DNA from: Clostridia bacterium
Lineage (GTDB): Bacteria > Bacillota > Clostridia > TANB77 > CAG-508
NCBI GenBank assembly: GCA_017934475.1
Contig: JAGBJN010000006.1
Span: forward strand, 238,775-302,774
Length of the DNA: 64,000 nucleotides
Direction of reading: 5' to 3'
This document shows positions 26,017 to 34,221 of the stretch, piece after piece. Within the stretch, counting starts at the first letter, position 1. Each line of letters begins with the position of its first letter. The notes below the pieces were generated by a model, which saw only the letters and a program-made list of their open reading frames with translations, was not told the DNA's origin and did not search any database. The translations under genes and the position numbers were made by a program.

Positions 26017-27372
26017 CTACATCATATTTTTCAAATCCTTTGGATTTAAATTTTTAAAGTTCTTCATCATGTTTTTCATACCCTTTTCAGTTTGCATTTT
26101 TTTCATCATTTTTTGTGTCATTTCAAAAGATTTCATAAATTGATTTATTTGTTGTACTGTCGTTCCACTACCTTTTGCTATACGAACTCTTCTTGATGCA
26201 TTTAATAAATGTGGATTTTTTCTTTCTTTTGCCGTCATAGAACATATAATTGCTTCTATTTTAACAAATTCTTTATCATCAACTTTTAAATCTTTTATAT
26301 CTGCCATACCAGGTACCATTTTTAGTAATGATGAGAATGAACCCATTTTTTTAACTTGTCTTAATTGTGATAAATAATCATCTAAGTCAAAATCTTTTTT
26401 CTTTAATTGTTTTTCTAATTTTTCAGCTTCTTGCAAATCAAATGACTCTTCTGCCTTTTCTATTATTGAAAGTACATCTCCCATTCCAAGGATTCTAGAT
26501 GCCATTCTGTCTGGATGAAATACTTCAATATCACTTAATTTTTCACCTGTTGCAGCAAATTTTATTGGTCTGCCTGTTACTTTTTTTACAGATAATGCCG
26601 CACCACCACGTGTATCACCATCAAGTTTTGTAAGTATTACTCCATCTATTCCAAGTGCTTCGTTAAAACTTTCGGCAACATTAACTGCATCTTGACCTGT
26701 CATAGAATCTACTACTAATAGAATTTCATGTGGTTTAACATTTGATTTAACATTTTTTAGTTCCTGCATTAATTCTTCATCTATATGAAGACGTCCTGCA
26801 GTATCAAGTATAATTACATCATTTAATTTTGAATATGCTACACTTACTGCTTGTTTTGCAATATGTACAACATCTTTTGTTGTCTCATTAGCATATACTG
26901 GTATATTAAGCTGACTTCCCACAACTTGAAGTTGTTTTATAGCTGCTGGTCTATAGACATCACATGCTACAAGTAAAGGTTTTTTTCCTTGTTTTCTTAG
27001 TATATTAGCAAGTTTGCCTGCTGTTGTTGTTTTACCAGAACCTTGCAAACCTACAAGCATTATTATTGTTGGAGGATTTGGTGTAAAGTTTATTCCAGCT
27101 TCTTGACCACCAAGTAATTCTACTAGTTCATCTTTTACAATTTTTATAACTTGTTGTCCAGGTGTAAGTGATTTTAATACATCTTGACCTAGAGCTTTTT
27201 GTTCAACAGTTGCTATAAATTCTTTTACAATTTTATAGTTAACATCTGCTTCTAGAAGTGCAAGTTTAACTTCTCTTAACATTTCTTTTAAATCAGATTC
27301 TGTTATTCTTGCTTTTCCTCTTAATTTTCTTGTTATATCTTGTAACTTTGAAGATAAACCTTCGAATGCCAT
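26017..27372 (-). CDS. ffh: Signal recognition particle GTPase Ffh
   Basis: The 451-residue SRP54 protein has an N-terminal helical bundle, then the G domain with P-loop GLQGSGKTTTAGKLA at about 107-121, DVYRPAAIKQL, DTAGRLHID, TKLDGDTRGGAALS and GEKLSDIEVFHPDR. A Met-rich M domain at about 325-451 (MVPGMADIK, SRRVRIAKGSGTTVQQ, QKMMKKMQTEKGMKNMM) binds SRP RNA and signal peptides. It lies directly after ylxM as in other Bacillota. Confidence 0.97.
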   Translation of the reverse strand: MAFEGLSSKLQDITRKLRGKARITESDLKEMLREVKLALLEADVNYKIVKEFIATVEQKALGQDVLKSLTPGQQVIKIVKDELVELLGGQEAGINFTPNPPTIIMLVGLQGSGKTTTAGKLANILRKQGKKPLLVACDVYRPAAIKQLQVVGSQLNIPVYANETTKDVVHIAKQAVSVAYSKLNDVIILDTAGRLHIDEELMQELKNVKSNVKPHEILLVVDSMTGQDAVNVAESFNEALGIDGVILTKLDGDTRGGAALSVKKVTGRPIKFAATGEKLSDIEVFHPDRMASRILGMGDVLSIIEKAEESFDLQEAEKLEKQLKKKDFDLDDYLSQLRQVKKMGSFSSLLKMVPGMADIKDLKVDDKEFVKIEAIICSMTAKERKNPHLLNASRRVRIAKGSGTTVQQINQFMKSFEMTQKMMKKMQTEKGMKNMMKNFKNLNPKDLKNMM

Positions 27373-27399
27373 ACCTTTATTTCCTCCTTTGAAATACTT

Positions 27400-27747
27400 T
27401 TATACTAAACAACTTAATTCTTTTCTAACGTGATTTAAAATTTTCTCAACTTGTTTGTCAGATGAAGCTTCTTCTATTTTACTTAGTTCGTTAAATACTT
27501 CTTGTAATAGCTTCTCTTGTTTCATCATCTTTTCCATAATCAAAAGCTTTTCTTCTAAATCGAAAAGTTTATTCTCCCCTTTCTTTATAATGTCACTAAC
27601 CGCTTGCTTTGTAATGTGGTTGTTTTCTGCTATTTCTGAAAGAGATAAATCATTATTATAGTAATCAGTTAAAATCTCTAATTGTTTTTCAGTTAGAAGT
27701 TTTCCATATATTTCACATAGAATACTTATTTCAACGTTTTTCTCCAT
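27400..27747 (-). CDS. ylxM: SRP-associated HTH protein YlxM
   Basis: The 115-residue sigma-like HTH protein has LYGKLLTEKQLEILTDYY-type helices and the HTH LSLSEIAENNHITKQAVSD. YlxM is cotranscribed with ffh and binds SRP components, stimulating the GTPase in some species. The start is at 27747, where GAGGTG lies 7 nt upstream. An in-frame ATG ten codons earlier would contain that site. Confidence 0.92.
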   Translation of the reverse strand: MEKNVEISILCEIYGKLLTEKQLEILTDYYNNDLSLSEIAENNHITKQAVSDIIKKGENKLFDLEEKLLIMEKMMKQEKLLQEVFNELSKIEEASSDKQVEKILNHVRKELSCLV

Positions 27748-27921
27748 AACAACACCTCTTTCTTTTGTCATGCTCATATATTATATATTATAAAAAAAGA
27801 AATGTCAAGTACTTTTACTTGACATTTTTAAATTTATATAAAAAATATACTTGGATATATTACTTATTATAAAAAATTATAAAAATATATATTCTAATAA
27901 TTTGAGCATGCTTAATAAAAG

Positions 27922-28207
27922 TTATAATATAACTTTGTTCTTATGTACTATTCTTTTAATATAAATAATCTTATTATTTTCTTTGATTTTCATAAAAGAT
28001 ATAAAAGTTTTTGTAGATTAAATATCTATTTTGATTGTCTAAATAGATTGTTCCTATATAAGGAAAATCTTTAAGAATTAAAATATTTTTTGTAATACCA
28101 TTGTAAAAATTTTTGGAAGCTTTGTAATTGAATAAAATATATTCTAAATAGAATCTTATTCGTTCGATTTCTTGATTTGCATGCACTGTATATTTAATTT
28201 CGTACAT
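27922..28207 (-). pseudogene. RelE/ParE-family toxin, frameshifted
   Basis: The intact frame gives 77 residues (MYEIKYTVHANQEIERIRFY, ILKDFPYIGTIY, YLIYKNFYIFYENQRK) and stops at 27974. Skipping one base at about 27974-27977 continues into NKIIYIKRIVHKNKVIL and a stop at 27922, which is the typical ParE C-terminal strand. The full product would be about 94 residues, the normal size. The toxin is therefore probably inactive, or the base is an artefact. Its start overlaps the antitoxin gene by 14 nt. Confidence 0.75.
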
Positions 28208-28364
28208 TTTCTTTTTCCCTTTTTTTCATTTCTTCAAGCAAATCAATTACTGGCTTCCAAGCTTCTTCATGTGTATATGTTTTATTTCCATTTCTCTTTT
28301 GTTCTTCATCTGATTCTGCAAGTAATGCATCTATTCTTTTTCTTTGTTCCTCTGTGAATTCCAT
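28194..28364 (-). CDS. Short antitoxin-like protein paired with ParE toxin
   Basis: The 56-residue acidic and basic helical protein starts MEFTEEQRKRIDALLAES and ends EEMKKREKENVRN. It is in antitoxin position: AAGAGGTGAAA precedes its ATG, and its end overlaps the toxin start by 14 nt. The HEEAWKPVIDLLEEM segment could be the toxin-binding helix. No DNA-binding motif is obvious, so it may not be a repressor. It is not named from a known family. Confidence 0.7.
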   Translation of the reverse strand: MEFTEEQRKRIDALLAESDEEQKRNGNKTYTHEEAWKPVIDLLEEMKKREKENVRN

Positions 28365-28398
28365 TTTTTTCACCTCTTCTTTATTTTATATTTATATT

Positions 28399-28427
28399 AT
28401 TTTATATTGTTTTTTATTTTATGTCAA
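28399..28427 (-). promoter_or_regulatory. Promoter of the second toxin-antitoxin pair
   Basis: On the minus strand TTGACA (28427-28422), a 17-nt spacer and TAAAAT (28404-28399) lie 35 nt before the antitoxin ATG. Confidence 0.65.
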
Positions 28428-28480
28428 TAATTTCAAGATATTTAGCCGAAAAAGTTTTCGACATTTTTTGACATAAGAAA

Positions 28481-28503
28481 AAGTGAGTTTTTTTGCTCAC
28501 CTT
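28481..28503 (-). terminator. Terminator after folA
   Basis: The arms AAGTGAG and CTCACCTT enclose a T-rich loop, and TTTTTCTTATG follows on the minus strand. It lies 8 nt after the folA stop. Confidence 0.65.
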
Positions 28504-28511
28504 TAACTTAT

Positions 28512-29000
28512 TTATTTTCTTACATAATCTATATAATCATAATCAAATGGATTATCTTCGTTTTTTAATCCTTTTTCTCTTTTAACTTCTTGCCATTCTT
28601 TATCATCTATTTGAGGAAAATACACATCTCCTTCAAATGACTCATTTATTTTTGTTATATATAATTTATTGGCATATGGCATAAGTAACCTGTATACTGT
28701 TGCTCCACCTATTACAAAATTTTCTTCCTCAGAATCCATATATTTTTTTAACATCGAAATATCTTCTAATATTTCAACATTTTCGTTATCTACTTTCATT
28801 TCCATATCATTGCATAATATAACATGTTTTCTATTTGGTAATACTCTACCTAAAGATTCAAATGTTTTTCTTCCCATAATAATTGTATGTCCTGTTGTTA
28901 AACTTTTAAATCTTTTTAAATCTTCTGGTAAATGCCAAATTAATTTATTATCTTTTCCTATTACATTATCATTTGCAATTGCTACTATAATACTTAGCAT
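28512..29000 (-). CDS. folA: Dihydrofolate reductase FolA
   Basis: The 162-residue enzyme reduces dihydrofolate with NADPH. It has MLSIIVAIANDNVIGKDNKL, WHLPEDLKRFKSLT, IIMGRKTFESLGRVLPNR, FVIGGATVYRLLMPY and LYITKINESFEGDVYFP, all DHFR signatures. It follows thyA by 49 nt and should be cotranscribed, regenerating the cofactor that ThyA oxidises. Confidence 0.96.
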   Translation of the reverse strand: MLSIIVAIANDNVIGKDNKLIWHLPEDLKRFKSLTTGHTIIMGRKTFESLGRVLPNRKHVILCNDMEMKVDNENVEILEDISMLKKYMDSEEENFVIGGATVYRLLMPYANKLYITKINESFEGDVYFPQIDDKEWQEVKREKGLKNEDNPFDYDYIDYVRK

Positions 29001-29049
29001 ATTTTCTCTCCTATATTTATTCTTTTTTATTATTTTTTATTTTTACATT

Positions 29050-29907
29050 TTATTCAGCAATCGGAATCTTTCCTAAGTTAATATCGTGATTGTAATCATA
29101 ACCCTGAATTTCAAAATCTTCTACCTTGAAATCATAGAAGTTATTTGATGGATTATTTATAATAAGTTTTGGATGAACATCCATTGCTTCTGCCTCAAGT
29201 AATTGTTTTACCAATGGAATATGTCTATCATATATATGACAGTCTCCAATATTATGTGTTAATGTACCAGGTTCTAAACCTGCTTCTTTAGCAAACATGT
29301 ATAAAAGTGCAGCATATTGCATTGTGTTCCATCCATTTGCAGCAAGCATATCTTGTGATCTTTGATTTAAAATAAGATGTAACTTTCCATCTCTTACAAG
29401 CCATTGTGTTCCATAAGCACATGGTTCTAAATTCATATCTTTTAAATCATCAAAATCAAATATATTTGTCATGATACGACGACTAGCAGGATTATTTTTT
29501 ATTAAATATCTAGCATAATCTACTTGGTCCATTTCTTTTATTTCACCATTTATTTTAAAAGGATGTTTTTTAGCCATTTGGTACCCATAAGCTTTACCAA
29601 TAGTGTGATCTTCTCCGGCCCATTGATCCCAAATGTGAGAATTTAAATCTCTAACATCATTTGATTTCTTCTGCCAAATCCAAAGTATTTCATCAATAGC
29701 CTTTTTTACTTGATTTGTATTATTTCTTAAAGTAATCATCGGAAATTCTTTTCCAACATCATATACATTAGAAACTCCAAAAATAGAAATATAATTTGCT
29801 TCTGTTCCATCTTCCCATCTTGTTCTTACTCCAGTTCCTTCTGAAGAATATCCTTCTTCTAATATTTTTTTACATGTATCTATAAAATTTTTATCTGCCT
29901 CAGTCAT
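29050..29907 (-). CDS. thyA: Thymidylate synthase ThyA (native copy)
   Basis: ThyA methylates dUMP to dTMP with methylene-tetrahydrofolate. The 285-residue protein has FPMITLRNNTNQVKKAIDEI, LWIWQKKSNDVRDLN, HIWDQWAGED, catalytic Cys163 in LEPCAYGTQW, QRSQDMLAANGWNTMQYAAL and HNIGDCHIYDRHI. The Cys is followed by Ala-Tyr where E. coli has His, as in Bacillus-type ThyA. Base composition matches the window. It lies divergent from a second, foreign-looking thyA. Confidence 0.96.
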   Translation of the reverse strand: MTEADKNFIDTCKKILEEGYSSEGTGVRTRWEDGTEANYISIFGVSNVYDVGKEFPMITLRNNTNQVKKAIDEILWIWQKKSNDVRDLNSHIWDQWAGEDHTIGKAYGYQMAKKHPFKINGEIKEMDQVDYARYLIKNNPASRRIMTNIFDFDDLKDMNLEPCAYGTQWLVRDGKLHLILNQRSQDMLAANGWNTMQYAALLYMFAKEAGLEPGTLTHNIGDCHIYDRHIPLVKQLLEAEAMDVHPKLIINNPSNNFYDFKVEDFEIQGYDYNHDINLGKIPIAE

Positions 29908-29985
29908 ATCATTACCTCCTTTTATTATTTTTTAAAATATATCATAACGTATTTTTTTTGTAAATATAAAAATTAATTAATTTTA

Positions 29986-30014
29986 TTGACTTATGTAAAT
30001 ATCCGTGCTATACT
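29986..30014 (+). promoter_or_regulatory. Promoter of the second thyA
   Basis: TTGACT (29986-29991), a 17-nt spacer and TATACT (30009-30014) make a strong sigma-A type promoter, 59 nt before the ATG. Confidence 0.75.
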
Positions 30015-30073
30015 TTGCAACAAGTAATATGTAACTCGTTGTCTTTTTATTAATTAATGAAAGGAGTAGCATT

Positions 30074-30952
30074 ATGTCTAAATTTGACCACATGTACCTT
30101 GACACCTGTAAAAAAATAAGAGAAAGTGGCGTAAGAACAGAAAGCCGGAATGGTATAACTTACCGGATACCTGGAAATCATTGGGTCTTCGACTTAGAGG
30201 AGGAGTTTCCTATTCTTACCACCAAAAAGGTTTATTGGAAAAAAGCTATACTTGAAATGCTCTGGATTTACCAGGCTAAGTCCATCAAAGTCCAATGGCT
30301 TAGGGATCGTAACATCAAAATCTGGGACAAATTTGAAATCGGTCCTGATGGTTACTACCACAATCCTGATAACGGGCAGGTAAAATTCTTTGGTACAGAA
30401 TGGGCCGGAACAATTGGAACATCATACGCATACATTGTAGCTAATGGAGGTGAACCTTGCTGTCCTGATCAGGTTGATGCTGCACTTTATAAGATAATGA
30501 AATTTCCTACTGATAGGCGTATAATAATCTCGATGTGGCAGCCTCCGTTCTTTGGAAAAGCTGTTCTTCCGCCCTGTGTTTACAAAGTGCAATTTCTTGT
30601 TTTAAATGGAAAGCTTCATTCTTTTGTTGAGCAGCGTTCATGTGACGTGTTCATAGGTGTTCCTTTTAATATTACTCAGTATGCTGCACTCACCTATATG
30701 TTTGCACATGCATGTATGTTAAAGCCTGGTACCATGCACTATAACATGGTAGATACACACATTTATGAGGAACATTTAGATCAGATTGATGAAATGATAA
30801 AAAGAGAAAAAGATGCCCTTCCTGCTCCTAAGCTTTGGATTAACACGGATGTAAAGAACTTCTATGATTTTGACAATTCAGTAGATCTTAAGGATTTCCA
30901 GCTTGAGGATTACAAGGATTTAGGTTCTTTAAAAGGCATTGTAAAGGCCTAA
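30074..30952 (+). CDS. thyA: Second thymidylate synthase ThyA, GC-richer
   Basis: The 292-residue protein has all ThyA signatures: FPILTTKKVYWKKAILEML, DRNIKIWDKF, catalytic Cys168 in LPPCVYKVQF, EQRSCDVFIGVPFNITQY with the dUMP-selective Asn, and MVDTHIYEEH. It differs strongly from the neighbouring ThyA and ends LKGIVKA. Codon use and GC are unlike the window: one 60-base line counts 26 G+C against 16 in a thyA line. Words such as GGACCGGATA are rare elsewhere. It is probably horizontally acquired, with its own promoter and terminator. Confidence 0.93.
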   Translation: MSKFDHMYLDTCKKIRESGVRTESRNGITYRIPGNHWVFDLEEEFPILTTKKVYWKKAILEMLWIYQAKSIKVQWLRDRNIKIWDKFEIGPDGYYHNPDNGQVKFFGTEWAGTIGTSYAYIVANGGEPCCPDQVDAALYKIMKFPTDRRIIISMWQPPFFGKAVLPPCVYKVQFLVLNGKLHSFVEQRSCDVFIGVPFNITQYAALTYMFAHACMLKPGTMHYNMVDTHIYEEHLDQIDEMIKREKDALPAPKLWINTDVKNFYDFDNSVDLKDFQLEDYKDLGSLKGIVKA

Positions 30953-30954
30953 TC

Positions 30955-30999
30955 AAAAAGAGAACTCTTAAGTTTAAAACTTTTGAGTTCTCTTTTTTT
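30955..30999 (+). terminator. Terminator of the second thyA
   Basis: The long arms AAAAAGAGAACTC and GAGTTCTCTTTTTTT, extended by TAAGTTT/AAACTT, end in a T run. It also lies just before the stop of the convergent radical SAM gene. Confidence 0.85.
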
Positions 31000-31000
31000 C

Positions 31001-31891
31001 TTAAATTTCCCATTTAGGCACATATTCTTCCTCATGTTCTCCAAGTTCCTGCATATAGCCATTTTTAAATTCCAGCAAATAAAAATATTCTTCTATTTGT
31101 TTATATTCTTTTTTAGTTAGTTTCCTATTTATTAGTTTATCTTCTTTTGCTTTATATGTTGGAAAATATTGTGCCATAACATTTATATATACATCTTCTG
31201 GTATATTTTCCTTAATCCATTTTAATATATGCTTTGAATTATTTATATGATTTGGAAGTACTAAATGTCTTATCATTACACCTTTTATTATCATACCACT
31301 TTCATCAAATGTAGGACTGCCTACTTGTCTAACCATTTCTAAAATTGCTTTTGTTGCTATTTCAAAATAATTTGGTGCTTTAGAATATTTTATTGCTATT
31401 TCATCCAAATAATATTTTAAATCTGGTAAATAAACATCTATATATCCTTCTAATTCTTTTAATGTTTCTATGCTCTCATATCCATTTGAATTATAAATAA
31501 TAGGAATATTTAGTCCATTTTCTTTTGCAATTTTTATTGCTTCTTTTATATGATATGCATACATAGTTGGAGTAACTAAATTTATATTATGAGCACCATT
31601 TTCCTGCTGTGATATCATTATTTCTGCTAATTCTTCTATTGTTATTTCTCTACCTTTTTTCTTACCTTGACTTATCTCATAATTTTGACAATAAATACAA
31701 TGCATATTACAGTGTGTAAAAAAAATTGTACCAGATCCGTTTTTGCCACTTATACAAGGTTCTTCAAATTTATGAATTGATACAAGTGATATCTCTATTT
31801 TATCACTTGCCCTGCAATCTCCTAATATTTTTTTCCTATTTATCTTACATTCCCTTGGACATACTCTACATTTTTCTAATATATCTAACAT
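31001..31891 (-). CDS. PflX-type radical SAM protein
   Basis: The 296-residue protein starts with a Cys cluster (CRVCPRECKINR, GDCRA) and then the radical-SAM motif FFTHCNMHCIYCQNYEIS, which binds a [4Fe-4S] cluster and S-adenosylmethionine. VYLPDLKYYLDEIAIKYS and IRHLVLPNHINNSKHIL match the PflX group (COG1313), related to pyruvate formate-lyase activases. The substrate is unknown. No obvious glycyl-radical enzyme is nearby. Confidence 0.88.
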   Translation of the reverse strand: MLDILEKCRVCPRECKINRKKILGDCRASDKIEISLVSIHKFEEPCISGKNGSGTIFFTHCNMHCIYCQNYEISQGKKKGREITIEELAEIMISQQENGAHNINLVTPTMYAYHIKEAIKIAKENGLNIPIIYNSNGYESIETLKELEGYIDVYLPDLKYYLDEIAIKYSKAPNYFEIATKAILEMVRQVGSPTFDESGMIIKGVMIRHLVLPNHINNSKHILKWIKENIPEDVYINVMAQYFPTYKAKEDKLINRKLTKKEYKQIEEYFYLLEFKNGYMQELGEHEEEYVPKWEI

Positions 31892-31986
31892 TTTGTTTAC
31901 ATCTCTTTCATTTTTTATTTCTTATTTAATAATTTTTCATATTTTATCACAAAATCTTAAAAATTTATACACATTTACATTTTTTA

Positions 31987-31995
31987 TGCTATAAT
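31987..31995 (+). promoter_or_regulatory. Extended -10 promoter for the thioesterase gene
   Basis: TGCTATAAT is an extended -10 box 26 nt before the ATG. The -35 region (TACACA at 16 nt) is weak. Confidence 0.5.
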
Positions 31996-32020
31996 ACATA
32001 AAGTTTAAGGAGGAATTATT

Positions 32021-32746
32021 ATGGCATTTATAGAACATGAATTTCATATGACAGTTAGAGATATTGATAAAAATACAAATTTAACAAATAAAGCAATACT
32101 TAGTTTTTTTGAAGACATAGGTGGCTATCATTCTAATTTAGCAGGTTTTGGTTTAAAGCAAATTGAAGCTTCAAGATTAAGTTGGGTTCTTTTACATTGG
32201 AAGCTAAAAGTTATAAAAAGAGTAAAATATAATGGTATTCCTTTAAAAGTAAAAACTTGGTCTAGAGGTGTAGAAAGAACTTGTACTTTTCGTGATTTTG
32301 AAATATATGACAGTAACGGTGATTTATGTGTTGTTGGAAGTTCTAAATGGACTTTAATTCATTTAGAAAAAGGTTTAATGAGATTAAATGACGATTTACT
32401 TATTAATTATGAAGCTGAAGAAAAAAAAGCAATACCAGATTTTGAATTCAAAAAAATTCAAGAGCCAGAAAGTTATTCAAATGAATTTGATTATACTGTA
32501 CTAAGAAGAGATTTAGATATTAATGGACATATGCATAACTTAAATTACATAGATTTAGCCTATGAAGCATTACCTAAAGATATTTATGAAAATCACTCAT
32601 TTGATGACGTTGAAATAATGTATAAAAAAGGAGCTTTTCTTGGTGATAAATTAAAATGCTTGTATTCAAATGTTAATAATGAACATATTGTTACTATTAA
32701 AAGTGAAGATGAGAAAAATCTTCATGCAATTGTAAAATTAAGTTAA
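32021..32746 (+). CDS. Acyl-ACP thioesterase
   Basis: This 241-residue double hot-dog protein (PF01643 type) releases fatty acids from acyl carrier protein. The first hot dog has FHMTVRDIDKNTNLTNKAIL, EASRLSWVLLHWKLKV and YDSNGDLCVVGSSKWTLIH. The second has TVLRRDLDINGHMHNLNYID, with the catalytic Asn-x-His and Asn. No signal peptide is seen. An AAGGAGG site precedes the ATG. It has its own promoter and terminator, so it is a single-gene unit. Confidence 0.9.
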   Translation: MAFIEHEFHMTVRDIDKNTNLTNKAILSFFEDIGGYHSNLAGFGLKQIEASRLSWVLLHWKLKVIKRVKYNGIPLKVKTWSRGVERTCTFRDFEIYDSNGDLCVVGSSKWTLIHLEKGLMRLNDDLLINYEAEEKKAIPDFEFKKIQEPESYSNEFDYTVLRRDLDINGHMHNLNYIDLAYEALPKDIYENHSFDDVEIMYKKGAFLGDKLKCLYSNVNNEHIVTIKSEDEKNLHAIVKLS

Positions 32747-32750
32747 ATTT

Positions 32751-32786
32751 AAAATACTGATGCTATCTTGCATCAGTATTTTTTTC
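32751..32786. terminator. Bidirectional terminator after the thioesterase gene
   Basis: Perfect 13-bp arms AAAATACTGATGC and GCATCAGTATTTT with a T run overlap the stop of the convergent RelA/SpoT-like gene. Confidence 0.85.
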
Positions 32787-34058
32787 ATTTTCTAATTCTA
32801 ATAAATATTCGATTCCTTTTTTATATTCTTCTGAATCTTCATCTATATATCCGAAAAAGTATGTATACATGTTTTCTCTTAATGAACATTCTCTCATTGC
32901 ATATTCATCATTATTTCTTGTCATATAATAATATTGTGGAACTATCTCTTTTAGTTGTTCTATAAATTTTTCTTTATTACTTGTATCAGGAAATACTCTA
33001 TCTTTATCATCACGTTTTATATGTCCTGCTGGTCCATCATATCTTGAAATATCATCAACATGCATTGATCTAACTTGTGTCTCAAAAGTATAATCTTCAT
33101 TATCTAAATAACTAAATTTTAAATGATCTGCAAAATATCCATTTTGTTTATTTTTTTCTTTTCTATATACAAGTTTAAGGTTCATATCTTCAAGTATTTC
33201 TGGATTTTCTACAAGAAAATTACAAAAATCTTTTTCTAGTGCTTTGCAACATTCATCATTATATTTTGTTTTCTCTTCTTTAGATGCATTTTTTCTTTTT
33301 TCTAATAATTTTTGTAATTCTTCATTATCAGTTTCTAAATCATCTGGTACATATGATATAACTAATCTACATCCTCTTAAATCTTTTGCTTTTAAATATG
33401 CTTTAGGGTCATTTATTTTTTTTCTTTCAATTTCACTTGTCATTGCCTTTCTAACATTTTCCCAATGCATTAAATTATTAGCAAGTCTTCCTGTTTTCTC
33501 AGCTGCTTTTTGTCCATATTTTTCATCTAAATCTTCTATTAGAGTTTCTCTTTTATCCAAATCTTCCATTTCACGAGATATTTTTACTCTAGTAATTCTA
33601 AGTAATGCCATCCTTACATACCCATTTAGTCCATCTTTTTTCATTATACTATCTATTAATTTTGTATCTGTTACTTCTTCATTCATTACTCTATCTATAT
33701 CTTCATCAAATGCTTTTTCTCCTGCTTTTTCTTTCATTAATTTGACAAATGCATCTTTTTCTTCTTGAGTTAAATTTCTAATTGCATATAATAAACTTAA
33801 TCTTTCTATTTCTTCTTTGCTAATTTTATTTTTCAAACTTCTTAAAGATTTTCCTCTTGCAATAGGAGTATCTAAAGTTGTATTAGGGTATCTTTCATAG
33901 AATAGTTTTACTAAATCTATCAGACTATTATTAACTCTTGATTTATATTCAGGGTCACTTAAAAGTAGCTTTTGTTTATTAAAAGCTATTTCTGTTTGTT
34001 TTGCTATATCATTAGAGTTTTGATTTTCAACTTTAATATCTTCTCTAAAATTGCCCAT
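32763..34058 (-). CDS. RelA/SpoT-like domain protein, divergent (putative nucleotide synthetase)
   Basis: The 431-residue soluble protein has a charged helical N-terminal half. From about residue 218 it carries features of a RelA/SpoT synthetase fold: KDLRGCRLVISYVPDD (compare D-x-x-G-x-R), then after a helical insertion VYRKEKNKQNGYFADHLKF (compare PK-x-NGY-x-S-x-H) and YTFETQVRSMHVDDIS (compare E-x-Q-x-R-T), then GPAGHIKR (compare the AxH-x-K motif). This is my own motif reading, not a search result. There is no HD hydrolase or TGS-ACT region. It is a single gene next to the cotJ operon. Confidence 0.55.
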   Translation of the reverse strand: MGNFREDIKVENQNSNDIAKQTEIAFNKQKLLLSDPEYKSRVNNSLIDLVKLFYERYPNTTLDTPIARGKSLRSLKNKISKEEIERLSLLYAIRNLTQEEKDAFVKLMKEKAGEKAFDEDIDRVMNEEVTDTKLIDSIMKKDGLNGYVRMALLRITRVKISREMEDLDKRETLIEDLDEKYGQKAAEKTGRLANNLMHWENVRKAMTSEIERKKINDPKAYLKAKDLRGCRLVISYVPDDLETDNEELQKLLEKRKNASKEEKTKYNDECCKALEKDFCNFLVENPEILEDMNLKLVYRKEKNKQNGYFADHLKFSYLDNEDYTFETQVRSMHVDDISRYDGPAGHIKRDDKDRVFPDTSNKEKFIEQLKEIVPQYYYMTRNNDEYAMRECSLRENMYTYFFGYIDEDSEEYKKGIEYLLELENEKNTDAR

Positions 34059-34163
34059 ATAATAATCTCCTCCATTACATTACTCATTATACAACTTAAT
34101 TTCAATATTTTCAAGTATTTGCCGTATTTTCTTTTTTTACTTTTTGACATTTTATACTAAATA

Positions 34164-34192
34164 GTAACATTTTATATTTGTTTACATATTAT
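34164..34192 (+). promoter_or_regulatory. Possible sigma-E promoter of cotJABC
   Basis: GTAACATT (34164-34171) and CATATTAT (34185-34192), 13 nt apart, resemble the mother-cell sigma-E consensus. The fit fits a spore coat operon but is approximate. Confidence 0.35.
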
Positions 34193-34221
34193 ATACTATA
34201 AGATAAAAAGGAGGAAAAACT

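Noticed and set aside
28172-28357. Plus-strand frame opposite the short antitoxin gene
   Set aside because: It has no ribosome site and is Phe/His-rich. The minus-strand gene has a ribosome site, promoter and overlap with the toxin.
30074-30952. Second ThyA as dCMP or dUMP hydroxymethylase
   Set aside because: The Asn in PFN, which selects dUMP, is kept, and all methylation residues are in place. A plain thymidylate synthase is the better call.
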